Source: JAHEKD01 sp965215945 (GTDB taxonomy: Bacteria > Pseudomonadota > Gammaproteobacteria > Arenicellales > JAHEKD01). From it: DNA of 64,000 nucleotides. The stretch is from positions 124,001 to 188,000 of the forward strand of contig CBDCFC010000014.1 of the NCBI GenBank assembly GCA_965215945.1, in the 5' to 3' direction. Positions 28,528 through 37,791 of the stretch are shown here, in pieces (the first letter of the stretch is position 1; each line of letters starts with the position of its first letter). The notes beneath the pieces were generated by a model, which was not told the origin of the DNA, ran no database searches, and saw nothing but the letters and a program-made list of their open reading frames with translations. Made by a program: the position numbers and the translations under genes.

Positions 28528-29016
28528 ATGAGTCAACAATCTTACTTGACCACTGATCTTTGTGATGCTCATTCGGACAATATCCAAATTGCCAATCCGC
28601 TATTCAATGATTATGGGGGCATAAAACAATTTCATGGCTCTATTGTGACTGTGAAAGTTTTTGAAGATAATGTTCTGGTAAAAGAAACATTGAGTCAAAA
28701 GGCAGATGGTGATGTTTTGGTCGTTGATGGAGGCGGATCGAATCGTTGTGCTCTACTTGGCGATATGCTGGCAACAATGGCGAAGGATAATGGATGGTCA
28801 GGTATCATTATTAATGGCTGTATTCGCGACAGTGTTGAAATTAGTAAAATAAACATTGGGGTCAAAGCCTTAAACACACATCCGCTTAAAAGCGTGAAGC
28901 GTGGAGAAGGGCAACAACAGCTTTCTGTGCATTTTGCGGGTGTAAGATTTACGCCGGGAGAGTTCGTATATGCCGATGAGGATGGAATTATTGTTTCAGC
29001 TAAACAACTCGATTGA
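28528..29016 (+). CDS. rraA: Ribonuclease E activity regulator RraA
   Basis: A 162-residue trimeric protein that binds RNase E and inhibits its endonuclease activity. LTTDLCDAHSDNIQIANPLFNDYGG, VVDGGGSNRCALLGDMLA and GIIINGCIRDSVEI match RraA closely, including length. Some homologues act as aldolases, but the C-terminus (GVRFTPGEFVYADEDGIIVS) fits RraA. A ribosome binding site (AGGAG) lies 8 bases before the ATG. Confidence 0.9.
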   Translation: MSQQSYLTTDLCDAHSDNIQIANPLFNDYGGIKQFHGSIVTVKVFEDNVLVKETLSQKADGDVLVVDGGGSNRCALLGDMLATMAKDNGWSGIIINGCIRDSVEISKINIGVKALNTHPLKSVKRGEGQQQLSVHFAGVRFTPGEFVYADEDGIIVSAKQLD

Positions 29017-29245
29017 AGCAATAATCTATTAGGTAATACAAATATTTCCTTTCCTAGCAAATGGGTTACCGGCTCTGGGTATTGTTTTTTCTGTGAATTG
29101 TGATAAATATAACATTCATAGGGGTAGTGCTTAACTATAATATTGGCGTTCAATTTTTTAAGACAAAATCCAGATGCGTTTTTGTCAGGTATTATCGTCA
29201 ATATAGATTTGTAAGTAACCCTTCGAATTTGGTAGGTAAGAAATT

Positions 29246-30121
29246 GTGGAAGATGGGGGCGCAGAGCTTCAGATAGCAAAATTGGATGATCCTTTTGGTT
29301 TTGAAGCTTGTAAAATCAGTGAATCGACAAACAGCGAAGCGCTCAGGCCGTTAGTATTTCAGACAACTAAACTCGACTTTTATCTTGCTATATTTGTCTG
29401 CAGAGGTTCTGGTAAGATTTTAGTCGATTTTGATGAGTACGAAATTGACTATGGCTCATTTATATTTGTCTCCCGTGCTCAGCTAATCAAGCTGGTTGAA
29501 AATAATAATCTCGATGCGATCTTGTTTATCATCACAGAAGAATTCCTTTCAGAATTATTTGACGGTCGAGGGATTTTGCCGTTTTCCAGATTGTTTAGTT
29601 ATCACCAGTTCAGCCCAGTAATAAAATTTTCAGATAATCAGTTTCGAGTCATTTATGACGCAGCGCAATCAATTTTAGAGGAGTATCGACGTCCTGAAAA
29701 TTACGGCTATAAAGAGGTATTACAGCTTCGCTTAAAGCTTATTATGTATCAGTTAGTTAGGCAGAGAGAGCGACGTCTAATCGATAGTCACGAGCCAAGA
29801 TCAATTAAATTATTTGCCAATTTTAACCGCTTGGTAATGGATAATTTCATTAAGGTTAAAAGTGCTCATGATTATGCCCGCATGTTGAAAGTTTCATATA
29901 AAACTTTAAATCAAGTATCAAAAGCAAATATAAATAAAACAGCCAAGGCATATATTGAGTACTACACAATCTTGGAAATAAAGCGAAGTTTAGCTTATTC
30001 CTCAATGAGTATTCAGGAAGTGGCTTACAAATATGGTTTTGATGAACCGACTAATATGGTTAAGTTTTTTAAAAAGCATACTCATCTGACACCCAGCCAA
30101 TTTAGAAAGGAAAAAAACTAA
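29246..30121 (+). CDS. AraC-family transcriptional regulator
   Basis: A 291-residue regulator starting at GTG 29246 behind GGTAGGTAAG. The N-terminal half resembles an AraC-type cupin sensor (LDFYLAIFVCRGSGKILVDFDEYEIDYGSFIFVS). The C-terminal 100 residues are the double helix-turn-helix DNA-binding domain (SAHDYARMLKVSYKTLNQVSKANINKTAKAYIEYYTILEIKRSL, SIQEVAYKYGFDEPTNMVKFFKKHTHLTPSQFRK). The effector and targets are unknown. It stands alone, with TATAAT at 29136-29141 as a possible -10 and a strong terminator downstream. Confidence 0.88.
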   Translation: MEDGGAELQIAKLDDPFGFEACKISESTNSEALRPLVFQTTKLDFYLAIFVCRGSGKILVDFDEYEIDYGSFIFVSRAQLIKLVENNNLDAILFIITEEFLSELFDGRGILPFSRLFSYHQFSPVIKFSDNQFRVIYDAAQSILEEYRRPENYGYKEVLQLRLKLIMYQLVRQRERRLIDSHEPRSIKLFANFNRLVMDNFIKVKSAHDYARMLKVSYKTLNQVSKANINKTAKAYIEYYTILEIKRSLAYSSMSIQEVAYKYGFDEPTNMVKFFKKHTHLTPSQFRKEKN

Positions 30122-30248
30122 ATGGTACGACTTTTACCATTTTGGGCAATTGTTTTACCTGTGTTTTTAAACGCTAATTAACGATAATTACAATACATAT
30201 GGCTATAGCTATAAGTACTTACTTATTTTGTATACCCCTTACGTTTTT

Positions 30249-30280
30249 AACACCGCTTGGTTCCCAGGCGGTGTTTTTAT
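30249..30280. terminator. Bidirectional Rho-independent terminator
   Basis: A stem ACACCGC / GCGGTGT around TTGGTTCCCAG is followed by TTTTTA on the plus strand and, read in reverse, by TTAAAAACG. It can end both the AraC gene (plus) and ltaE (minus). Confidence 0.8.
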
Positions 30281-30362
30281 TGTGCACCAGGCGAATTAGT
30301 CGGCAGAATAGTTGTAAATAAAAAAAGCAATAATCTAACTAATTATAGGTTGAAGCAGCCAG

Positions 30363-31376
30363 TCAAACACTAGAAAAAAATTCCTTAAAGCGGTTAACTG
30401 TGTATTCAATATCTTTTGAGTTAATATCCAGATGTGTGACCAATCGCAACTTATATCGACCAGAAACTAAAACACCTTTATCCTTCATATAATCAATCAA
30501 TCCAGGCCAGCGTTCTGCATCAACCTGGACAAAGACCATATTAGTTTGATTTTTTGTGTACTCAACTGCAATTTCATCAATTTCGGCTAAGCCTTCAGCA
30601 AGATACGCCGCATGTTGATGATCGTCTGCTAAACGTTCGATATTATTTTCTAAAGCATAAATCCCTGCCGCGGCTAGGCTACCGGCCTGACGCATGCCAC
30701 CACCAAGCATTTTTCGATGCCGCCGTGCTTTTTTGATTAACTCTTTAGTGCCACAAAGAATTGATCCTACTGGTGCCCCCAGTCCTTTGGATAAGCAAAC
30801 TGATACTGAATCAAAACAATCGGCAATTTGTGTAACGTCTATGTTTTGTTTGGTAGCCGCATTGAAGATTCGAGCGCCATCTAGGTGATGGGCAAGTTGA
30901 TTCTGTTGGCAAAGTTTTGCCGACTCACGAAGATACTCCAATGGTAATGCTTTTCCAGCATAGGTATTCTCCTGACAAACCAGCCTTGTTTTAGCAAAAT
31001 GATAATCATCCGCTTTAATGTTCAATTTAATCTGAGTCAGGTCGATACTACCATCTGCTAAATTTTCTATCGGTTGAGGTTGTATGCTGCCTAGTACTGC
31101 CGCACCGCCGCCTTCATAACGATAAGTATGTGCTTGCTGACCAACAATATATTCATCACCACGCCCGCAGTGGCTGAGTAAAGCAAGTAAGTTGGTTTGA
31201 GTTCCACTGGGTGCAAAAATAGCAGCTTCTTTACCCAGGATTTCCGCGCTTAAACTTTCCAGGGCTATAATTGTCGGATCTTCACCATAAACATCATCAC
31301 CCACCTCGGCATGATACATGGCATCAAGCATCTCCTTGTTCGGTTTGGTTACGGTGTCGCTGCGTAGATCAATCAT
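30363..31376 (-). CDS. ltaE: Low-specificity L-threonine aldolase
   Basis: A 337-residue PLP enzyme that splits L-threonine and L-allo-threonine to glycine and acetaldehyde. MIDLRSDTVTKPNKEMLDAM at the start, GDDVYGEDPTI, FAPSGTQTN, HLDGARIFNAA and the PLP lysine in VCLSKGLGAPVGS are diagnostic. Length is normal. It is a single gene with its own promoter region upstream; the terminator at 30249-30280 would end it. Confidence 0.93.
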   Translation of the reverse strand: MIDLRSDTVTKPNKEMLDAMYHAEVGDDVYGEDPTIIALESLSAEILGKEAAIFAPSGTQTNLLALLSHCGRGDEYIVGQQAHTYRYEGGGAAVLGSIQPQPIENLADGSIDLTQIKLNIKADDYHFAKTRLVCQENTYAGKALPLEYLRESAKLCQQNQLAHHLDGARIFNAATKQNIDVTQIADCFDSVSVCLSKGLGAPVGSILCGTKELIKKARRHRKMLGGGMRQAGSLAAAGIYALENNIERLADDHQHAAYLAEGLAEIDEIAVEYTKNQTNMVFVQVDAERWPGLIDYMKDKGVLVSGRYKLRLVTHLDINSKDIEYTVNRFKEFFSSV

Positions 31377-31469
31377 AACTGTAAAGAAACCCTCGATTAA
31401 GTAAAAACCGCTGTATAAAAATCATCTTAGGTTATGATATTGCTGTTAAGTATTAAATCAAAGCATTAA

Positions 31470-31614
31470 CCCGGATATTTCATAAATTCGGCATGTTATT
31501 CTTTAGATATATCAAACGTAAAGGATTAATGGATGATGACGCAAAGGCGAAACATAAGCAAATTGTATCGGAATGGATTTCAGGGGAAATCCATTCGTTT
31601 ATGAAATATCCGGG
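31470..31614. mobile_element. MITE-like element with 17-bp perfect terminal inverted repeats
   Basis: CCCGGATATTTCATAAA at 31470-31486 is exactly inverted at 31598-31614. The 145-base unit also contains a 10-bp perfect hairpin (GAATGGATTT / AAATCCATTC) at 31571-31596. The TIR shares the CCG-A/G-ATATTTCAT-R-AA core with the element at 14766-15010. The right end stops 3 bases before the plsC ATG. Confidence 0.6.
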
Positions 31615-31617
31615 CTT

Positions 31618-32376
31618 ATGCTATTAATTCGCTCAATTATTTTTTTCATTGGCCAAGCGCTGATCACGGTGGTCTATTTTCCAATAACATTGTTAGCCAT
31701 ATTTCTGCCAGTTAAAAAGAAAGTCAGTTTGATTAGCGGGTGGGGTTGGTTAGTGATTAACTGGTTGAAATTATCTTGTGGACTGGATTATTCAATCAGA
31801 GGAACAGATAATTTGCCTGATCGGCCATTTGTGGCGCTGGTCAATCATCAATCCGCCTGGGAAACTACAGCATTATTGTTTCTGTTACCTGCTCATTGCT
31901 GGGTATTAAAACACGAATTATTACGTATTCCGGTTTTTGGTTGGGGTTTGGCGTTAACCAAGCCAATTGCCATTGACCGATCACAAAACAAAGCTGCTTT
32001 AAAGCAATTGTTAGCACAAGGTACAGATCGGTTGAAAGCAGGGCTTTGTGTTGTAATTTGCCCTCAAGGCACGCGAATGCCACCGGGGGAATTTGGGCGT
32101 TTTAATGTTGGTGGCGCAATGTTGGCCGTCAAAAATAAGGTTCCGATTGTACCTATAGTACATAATGCCGGCAGTTTTTGGCCGCGTAAAGGCTTGCTTA
32201 AGTACCCGGGTAAAATTGAGGTTGTGGTCGGCGAGCCAATATCGACATCTGAAAATTCAGCTGATGAAGTTAATAATATTTCTAGGCAGTGGATTGAGGC
32301 TACTCTGATGCAACTGGAATCAGATGCTGTTACTCACAAAGCGATGAAGTTGGAAAATAAACCCGAGCTTCATTGA
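31618..32376 (+). CDS. plsC: 1-acyl-sn-glycerol-3-phosphate acyltransferase
   Basis: A 252-residue inner-membrane enzyme that converts lysophosphatidate to phosphatidate. An N-terminal membrane segment (SIIFFIGQALITVVYFPITLLAIFL) is followed by the acyltransferase motifs NHQSAWE (the NHX4D/E motif with Glu) and CPQGTRMPPGEFGRF. The start is placed at ATG 31618 because 15 upstream codons of open frame lie within the inverted-repeat element. No Shine-Dalgarno is visible before it, so the real start could be within the element. The 3' end overlaps the convergent gene by 47 bases. Confidence 0.87.
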   Translation: MLLIRSIIFFIGQALITVVYFPITLLAIFLPVKKKVSLISGWGWLVINWLKLSCGLDYSIRGTDNLPDRPFVALVNHQSAWETTALLFLLPAHCWVLKHELLRIPVFGWGLALTKPIAIDRSQNKAALKQLLAQGTDRLKAGLCVVICPQGTRMPPGEFGRFNVGGAMLAVKNKVPIVPIVHNAGSFWPRKGLLKYPGKIEVVVGEPISTSENSADEVNNISRQWIEATLMQLESDAVTHKAMKLENKPELH

Positions 32377-32881
32377 TACTGCTAAGTACAGGGTTGGAAG
32401 AACTAGCAGATAAGGCTAAATCAGCACGAATTGTTTCGCCTTGCTTATTATTCGAATAAATCACACCCTCATCTAGATCAATTTGTTGTCCTGTAGCGAG
32501 CGATACCGGGCCACGGTGGATGGGTGCATAGCCATCTTCTACGCGATTATAAATAATTATATCTTCGATGATTAACTCAGCGGATTCTTGCCAATTGAAA
32601 ATGAATCTGCCGTAGAGTTTATCGTTAGTAAAAACAATTCCAATACCACGCTCAGGACGATCTTTGCGCAAATAAAACTTGCCCTTTTGGCTGGCATTAA
32701 ATTCTTCAAAACTGAGTTCTCCGGATACGGCGGATACATAATTTTCCGGTGCAACCAGAAATTCTTTGTGCATTAAACTGTCAAATTCATCATAAATTAC
32801 ACTGCAATCAAATGCATATAGATGCAGTGTTTGTGCTACCCCAAAAAATAATATTATTCGTTTTATATTTTTGTTAATCAT
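32330..32881 (-). CDS. Exported protein of unknown function
   Basis: A 183-residue protein with an N-terminal signal-like segment (NIKRIILFFGVAQTLHLYAFDC). The mature part contains LYGRFIFNWQESAELIIEDIIIYNR and is rich in beta-type sequence. I recognise no family. It follows rsmA by 29 bases on the same strand and may be the last gene of the rph-to-rsmA run. Its C-terminal 15 codons overlap the end of plsC on the other strand. Confidence 0.6.
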   Translation of the reverse strand: MINKNIKRIILFFGVAQTLHLYAFDCSVIYDEFDSLMHKEFLVAPENYVSAVSGELSFEEFNASQKGKFYLRKDRPERGIGIVFTNDKLYGRFIFNWQESAELIIEDIIIYNRVEDGYAPIHRGPVSLATGQQIDLDEGVIYSNNKQGETIRADLALSASSSNPVLSSINEARVYFPTSSLCE

Positions 32882-32910
32882 TTGCGATTCAAATTCCTTG
32901 TCGGCGCGGA

Positions 32911-33687
32911 TTATATCATCCGTTGTGTCAGCTTTAAAAAGTCATTAATGGTTAATGATTCGGCACGTAGAGTAGGATTTATATCGGTTTGTTCAAAGTC
33001 ATCAAGGCTGATTAGAGTTTCAAGGCTGTTTTTAATGGTTTTGCGGCGCTTTAAAAATGCCGCATGAACAAGGCGATCAAATTTTTCAGCCTGGGCAGTT
33101 GGAATTTGTTGAGAATGAGGGGTTAACTGAATGATACTGGATTCAACTTTTGGCGGAGGGTTAAATGCACCTTTGCTGACATTGAATAACTTTGTGATTT
33201 TAAATCGAAGCCCTGCGGATAAGGTTAGGCGGCCATAAGTTTTGTTTCCTGCTGTTGCTGTAAGTCGATCAGCCACTTCCTTTTGTATCATGAAGGTCAT
33301 ATCCGCAATGTGATTGGCATATTTCGCTAAATGGAAAAAAATAGGTGTGGAAATGTTATAGGGAAGGTTGCCCACGATACGCAATTTGTCGTTACCTTTA
33401 ATCAATTCACTGAAATCAATGCTTAGAACATCGCTATTGATAATTGAAATATTGTCATTTTGTACGTATTTAGATTGCAGTGGCTTAACCAGGTCTCGAT
33501 CTATTTCAATCAAAATCAGTTGTTTGACTGTTGTTGGAAAATGTGATGTCAGTGCTCCCTGGCCGGGCCCGATTTCTACCCAGGTGTCTTGGTTGGTGAT
33601 CTTTAATGAATCGATAATGCGCTTGATAACATATTGGTCATGCAAAAAATGCTGGCCGAAGCGCTTGCGAGGATTGTGCTCGTTCAT
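32911..33687 (-). CDS. rsmA: 16S rRNA dimethyladenosine transferase
   Basis: A 258-residue SAM-dependent methyltransferase that dimethylates A1518 and A1519 of 16S rRNA. NPRKRFGQHFLHD, EIGPGQGALT, the catalytic NLPYNIS motif and GAFNPPPKVESSII are the KsgA signatures. Its start overlaps the pdxA stop by 4 bases, reproducing the pdxA-ksgA pair common in gammaproteobacteria. Confidence 0.97.
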   Translation of the reverse strand: MNEHNPRKRFGQHFLHDQYVIKRIIDSLKITNQDTWVEIGPGQGALTSHFPTTVKQLILIEIDRDLVKPLQSKYVQNDNISIINSDVLSIDFSELIKGNDKLRIVGNLPYNISTPIFFHLAKYANHIADMTFMIQKEVADRLTATAGNKTYGRLTLSAGLRFKITKLFNVSKGAFNPPPKVESSIIQLTPHSQQIPTAQAEKFDRLVHAAFLKRRKTIKNSLETLISLDDFEQTDINPTLRAESLTINDFLKLTQRMI

Positions 33688-34664
33688 TCGACTTTTTGTT
33701 TTTTTACCATTTCATCGGCCATTGACAATGCAGCGAGCTGACTGCTAGTTTCAACATCGCCGGTGCCGGCAAGAGACAACGCTGTACCGTGATCAACGGA
33801 AGTACGGATAATGGGCAAACCTAAGGTAATGTTTACGGTTTCGCCAAAACCCAATGCTTTAACCACGGGTAAACCCTGATCATGATACATGGCGATAACG
33901 GTGTCGATGTTTTCCAGTATTTTCGGAGTGAATGCTGTATCGGCCGGCAAAGTCCCGATAAGATCAAAACCTTGTGATTTTAATTTTTGCAATACTGGTG
34001 TAATAATATTGATCTCTTCGTCTCCCAAATGACCGCTTTCACCCGCATGTGGGTTGAGCCCACAGACAGCGATTCTGGGATTGGCAAGTCCAAACTTGTG
34101 AATCAAATCATCATGGGTAATTTTGATAACCCGTTCGACTTTCTCAGCGGTAATTGAGGCAGCGACTTTTTGCAGGGGCAAGTGTGTTGTGACTAAGGCA
34201 ACCTTTAGTTTTTTGTTTGCCAGCATCATCACCGGTAAATCAGTATCAGTTTTCCCGGCCAGAAATTCCGTATGACCCGAAAATGCTATACCTGCTTCAT
34301 TGATAATGCTTTTCTGAATCGGCCCCGTAACCAGGGCATCAAATTGGCCGGATAAACAACCCTCAGTTGCAACGATTAGGGTTTGTAATACGTATTCAGC
34401 GTTGGCAATATTCAAGACGCCAGGTTCAACAGCTTTTTGGCAATCAACAGGAATAATTTGCAGCTCTCCAGGTTTGGATATTGAGCCGTGGGATTCTTTT
34501 ATATCAAGTGTAAGACCGAGAAGTTTGGCGCGTTGTTCTAATGCCGTTGGATCGGCAATGGCGATAACAGTAAAGGTAAGCTTTTGCTGGGCTATTAAGA
34601 CAGCTAAATCAAGGCCTATTCCAGCGGGTTCGCCGGGAGTCAATGCCAATATGCTCGGTTTCAT
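33684..34664 (-). CDS. pdxA: 4-hydroxythreonine-4-phosphate dehydrogenase
   Basis: A 326-residue NAD-dependent enzyme of pyridoxal phosphate synthesis. LALTPGEPAGIGLDLAVL, TGPIQKSIINEAGIAFSGHTEFLA, NPHAGESGHLGDEE and MYHDQGLPVVKALGFGETVN carry the metal-binding His residues and substrate site. Length is normal. surA, often upstream, is replaced here by a DUF945 gene. Confidence 0.96.
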   Translation of the reverse strand: MKPSILALTPGEPAGIGLDLAVLIAQQKLTFTVIAIADPTALEQRAKLLGLTLDIKESHGSISKPGELQIIPVDCQKAVEPGVLNIANAEYVLQTLIVATEGCLSGQFDALVTGPIQKSIINEAGIAFSGHTEFLAGKTDTDLPVMMLANKKLKVALVTTHLPLQKVAASITAEKVERVIKITHDDLIHKFGLANPRIAVCGLNPHAGESGHLGDEEINIITPVLQKLKSQGFDLIGTLPADTAFTPKILENIDTVIAMYHDQGLPVVKALGFGETVNITLGLPIIRTSVDHGTALSLAGTGDVETSSQLAALSMADEMVKKQKVE

Positions 34665-35885
34665 TTAGTGATTAGCTTTTAGCTTGGTGTTCTCAAAACT
34701 AAGATTTGCATAATACGATTGATGTGCCTTGATTAACAGGCCTTTTTCCAGCATCGATTGAACAAACGCCAGCATTGCTGGTTGTTCCATATCATTTATC
34801 AATTTTTCCGGCAACTCGGTTTCGAGTCTCATTGTTAGATTCTCCAATAAGGAAAACGGATTCAATTCGGTTTCATCATTGGCAAGCAATTGAGCGGAAA
34901 AATCAAGTTTTATTCGTTGATCTTCAGCTTGACCATTCAATAGAAATGACAAATCAGGTTGATTCGTATTAATCAATTTCAACAAGTCAGAAAAATGTTT
35001 GAGTAATACAAGCCATTGATTGTTTTGTATGGATAGTGAAATTGAATCAAAATTGACAGCGATGAAATCAATCAGTGTTTGATCAAGGTTTTTAGCGCTA
35101 AAATGTGCATTTAGGTCAGTAATTTTTGCCCGGTTAAGGCTAAATTGTTCACTTAAAAAGTCAGCCACTAATTGATAGCTATTATCATTTTGATCGAGTC
35201 GACTCGAAAATTTAACTCCACTAGCTGCAAGTTGGTTCGTATTCAATAAACTGGATAGATTAATTGCATTGAGTTCAAAGGCTTCAAGAAGAGGTTGATT
35301 TGGGTTAATGGTGATTTTTAGTTTAGGTTTAACTAAATAAATATTTTCAACGTTATTCCCAAGTTCAAATTGATTTGTTTTAATCGATGCAACAATGGTT
35401 CCAGCAGATGTAATCTCGCTATCTATTTCAGCTAAATCAGCAAAAATTCGAGCTTGCTTAAGCGAGAAATCCAGGCTGGGATGCTGGATTGACGGCCGGC
35501 TAGTGCCTAAATAATTGACCAGTGTTGTTGCAGATCCCGGTTGGTTGCTGAGGGGGAGATCGCTTGGTGGTTTAAACAAATCAAATCGCGTATCTATTTT
35601 GTATAAAACAAATGAGTTTATTGGATCGCTAGTAAGTGTCTTCCAAATTATCGGGCCCTGTTGGATTTGATTATTGGTTTTAACTAATAAGTTATATTCG
35701 TTCATCATTAACTCGTAGTCAGCGTTTGAGCTAAACCAGCCGTATTCAAAATTTAATTTGCTGACGTCAATATTTGTGTCGAAGTTGCTGACAAAGTGAT
35801 GTTGTAAATAATATTTAGCGGCAAAGGATAATAGAATTGGCAAGACAGCGAAGAGTAATACCGCGCCAAGTAAAAACTTACGCAT
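34665..35885 (-). CDS. DUF945 (YdgA-like) periplasmic protein
   Basis: A 406-residue protein with an N-terminal membrane anchor or signal (MRKFLLGAVLLFAVLPILLSF) and a long beta-rich periplasmic part. The early FNFEYGWFSS-like segment (SKLNFEYGWFSSNADYEL) and the overall size fit the DUF945/YdgA family, whose function is not defined. Its stop abuts the pdxA start, so cotranscription is likely. Confidence 0.75.
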   Translation of the reverse strand: MRKFLLGAVLLFAVLPILLSFAAKYYLQHHFVSNFDTNIDVSKLNFEYGWFSSNADYELMMNEYNLLVKTNNQIQQGPIIWKTLTSDPINSFVLYKIDTRFDLFKPPSDLPLSNQPGSATTLVNYLGTSRPSIQHPSLDFSLKQARIFADLAEIDSEITSAGTIVASIKTNQFELGNNVENIYLVKPKLKITINPNQPLLEAFELNAINLSSLLNTNQLAASGVKFSSRLDQNDNSYQLVADFLSEQFSLNRAKITDLNAHFSAKNLDQTLIDFIAVNFDSISLSIQNNQWLVLLKHFSDLLKLINTNQPDLSFLLNGQAEDQRIKLDFSAQLLANDETELNPFSLLENLTMRLETELPEKLINDMEQPAMLAFVQSMLEKGLLIKAHQSYYANLSFENTKLKANH

Positions 35886-35889
35886 TTAA

Positions 35890-36414
35890 TTAAGCTTGAG
35901 TAAAAAACCTTTGTGCCCGAAACAAGGCGATGATACTTTTAGCATCAATAATTTCATTTTTTTGTGCCATTTCGATGGCCTTATCAAATTCTAGCCAGTG
36001 AACTTCAATATATTCATGCAATTCGTGTTCGGTTTCAGTTTGCGCTAAATCTCTGGCTAAATATAAATACAGCACTTCATCAAGAATGCCAGGCGAAGAG
36101 ACCATTTTGCCAAGGCTGTTCCATTTGTTAGCAATGATTCCGGCTTCTTCTTGCAGTTCGCGCTTAATCGTTTGCTCGGGTGGCTCATTATTATCCATTT
36201 TTCCGGCTGGTAATTCCCACAACCATTGACCAACCGCATGGCGATATTGTTTTAATAGGCAGACTTTATGGCCCGAATCGATAGCAACCACTGCGGCACC
36301 GCCAGGATGACGCACGATTTCGAGTGTGGCCGCAGGCTTGTCTTGGCTAATTTGGACCGTTTCCAGGCCTAAATCAACAATTTTGCCTTTATAAATTTGC
36401 TGGCGCTGACTCAC
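35890..36414 (-). CDS. Nudix hydrolase, probable ADP-ribose pyrophosphatase
   Basis: A 174-residue Nudix protein. The Nudix box GKMDNNEPPEQTIKRELQEEAG follows KQYRHAVGQWLWELPAG, and SSPGILDEVLYLYLA is the downstream segment seen in ADP-ribose pyrophosphatases (NudF/TrgB group). It probably hydrolyses ADP-ribose or related nucleoside diphosphate sugars. It overlaps gpmA by 4 bases. Confidence 0.85.
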   Translation of the reverse strand: MSQRQQIYKGKIVDLGLETVQISQDKPAATLEIVRHPGGAAVVAIDSGHKVCLLKQYRHAVGQWLWELPAGKMDNNEPPEQTIKRELQEEAGIIANKWNSLGKMVSSPGILDEVLYLYLARDLAQTETEHELHEYIEVHWLEFDKAIEMAQKNEIIDAKSIIALFRAQRFFTQA

Positions 36415-37148
36415 TGTTTGGTTTGGTTGGAGACTTCATTGACAGCGGCTTGAAGTTTTTCCTGGTCGCCCAAGTAATAATGCTGGATTGGTTTTAATTC
36501 GTCATCGAATTCATAAATCAAGGGAATCCCAGTCGGAATATTCAAGTCCATAATATCTTCGTCCGAAATTCCATCAATATGCTTTACCATGGCGCGCAGG
36601 CTATTGCCGTGAGCTGAAATAATAACGGACAAATCGTTTTTTAAATCGGGAACAATATGCTCATTCCAGTAGGGAATAACCCGCTCCAGAGTTGTAGCCA
36701 AAGATTCTGTGCAGGGTAAATTATCCATGCCTTTATAACGAATATCATGGCTGGGGTGCATTTCATCGTTTTCATCAAGGGCGGGTGGTTGTATCGCATA
36801 GCCACGTCGCCATTTATGCACTTGTTCTTCACCGTGTTTAGCAACCGTTTCGGCCTTGTCAAGGCCCTGCAAGGCACCGTAATGGCGTTCGTTTAATGCC
36901 CAGGATTTTTTCACCGGCAACCATAACTGGTCGAGTTCATCCATAACCAGCCATAATGTGCGAATGGCGCGTTTAAGCACTGAAGTATGCGCAACATCAA
37001 AAACAAAACCTTCTTCTTTTAATAATTGACCCGACTGTTTGGCTTCGTTGATGCCCCGCTCAGAGAGGTCGACGTCAACCCAACCGGTAAAACGGTTGGC
37101 CAAATTCCATTCACTTTGACCGTGGCGCAGCAGAACTAGTTTTTTCAT
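36411..37148 (-). CDS. gpmA: 2,3-bisphosphoglycerate-dependent phosphoglycerate mutase
   Basis: A 245-residue glycolytic enzyme that interconverts 3- and 2-phosphoglycerate. LVLLRHGQSEWN contains the phosphorylated histidine (His9). TGWVDVDLSERG, ALNERHYGALQG and SAHGNSLRAMVKHI complete the active site. The central insert shows the cofactor-dependent form. It lies between rdgB and the Nudix gene in a minus-strand operon. Confidence 0.96.
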   Translation of the reverse strand: MKKLVLLRHGQSEWNLANRFTGWVDVDLSERGINEAKQSGQLLKEEGFVFDVAHTSVLKRAIRTLWLVMDELDQLWLPVKKSWALNERHYGALQGLDKAETVAKHGEEQVHKWRRGYAIQPPALDENDEMHPSHDIRYKGMDNLPCTESLATTLERVIPYWNEHIVPDLKNDLSVIISAHGNSLRAMVKHIDGISDEDIMDLNIPTGIPLIYEFDDELKPIQHYYLGDQEKLQAAVNEVSNQTKQ

Positions 37149-37179
37149 TGATTTAGCAATTGTTTTAAAAGGGTGGATT

Positions 37180-37791
37180 TTAAGCGTTTATGATTTCGTT
37201 TGCTATCAGCTTGGTGATTAGTTCCTGGCAGGCCAGAGCCCGATGACTAATCTGATTTTTTTCCTGCCTGGATAATTCTGCGCAACTTTTGTTGTATTCG
37301 GGGATGAAAAAGAGTGGGTCGTAGCCAAAGCCGTTTTCGCCGCGTGGAGAGGTAAGAATTCTGCCGTGGAATACACCTTCGGCAATAACCGGACTGGGAT
37401 CATCTGCATGTTGCATATATGCCATCACACAACGAAAATTAGCCTGTCGTTGTGAGTCATCAACATCTTTCAATTTTTCCAGTAATAACTGATTATTTTG
37501 TTCATCATTGATATTATCACCTGCGAAACGAGCTGAATAAATGCCAGGTTCGCCGTTCAATACCGCAACTTCAAGGCCAGAATCATCAGCGAGTGCGGGC
37601 AGACCGGTCTCCTCACAGGCATGACGGGCTTTTAAAATTGCATTTTCGATAAAACTCAAACCTGTTTCTTCTGCTTCAGTGACACCAAGCTGCCCTTGCG
37701 CAATCACGGTTACATTAAAGCCAGAAAAAAGTGCATTAAGTTCTGCTAATTTACCCGCATTATTGCTGGCTAAAATGATTTTTTTTGGCAT
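37180..37791 (-). CDS. rdgB: XTP/dITP diphosphatase
   Basis: A 203-residue Ham1-family house-cleaning pyrophosphatase that removes deaminated purine nucleotides. ILASNNAGKLAELNALF, ALADDSGLEV, YSARFAG and GENGFGYDPLFFIPE are diagnostic. Its start abuts the rph stop (no gap), a frequent pairing in bacteria. Confidence 0.96.
   Translation of the reverse strand: MPKKIILASNNAGKLAELNALFSGFNVTVIAQGQLGVTEAEETGLSFIENAILKARHACEETGLPALADDSGLEVAVLNGEPGIYSARFAGDNINDEQNNQLLLEKLKDVDDSQRQANFRCVMAYMQHADDPSPVIAEGVFHGRILTSPRGENGFGYDPLFFIPEYNKSCAELSRQEKNQISHRALACQELITKLIANEIINA

Noticed and set aside
28695..29279. 194-codon minus-strand ORF over rraA
   Set aside because: It is antisense to a well-conserved rraA and shows no motif.
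31573..31617. Upstream start of plsC
   Set aside because: The 15 extra codons come from the inverted-repeat element and do not resemble the family N-terminus, though the lack of a Shine-Dalgarno before 31618 leaves some doubt.
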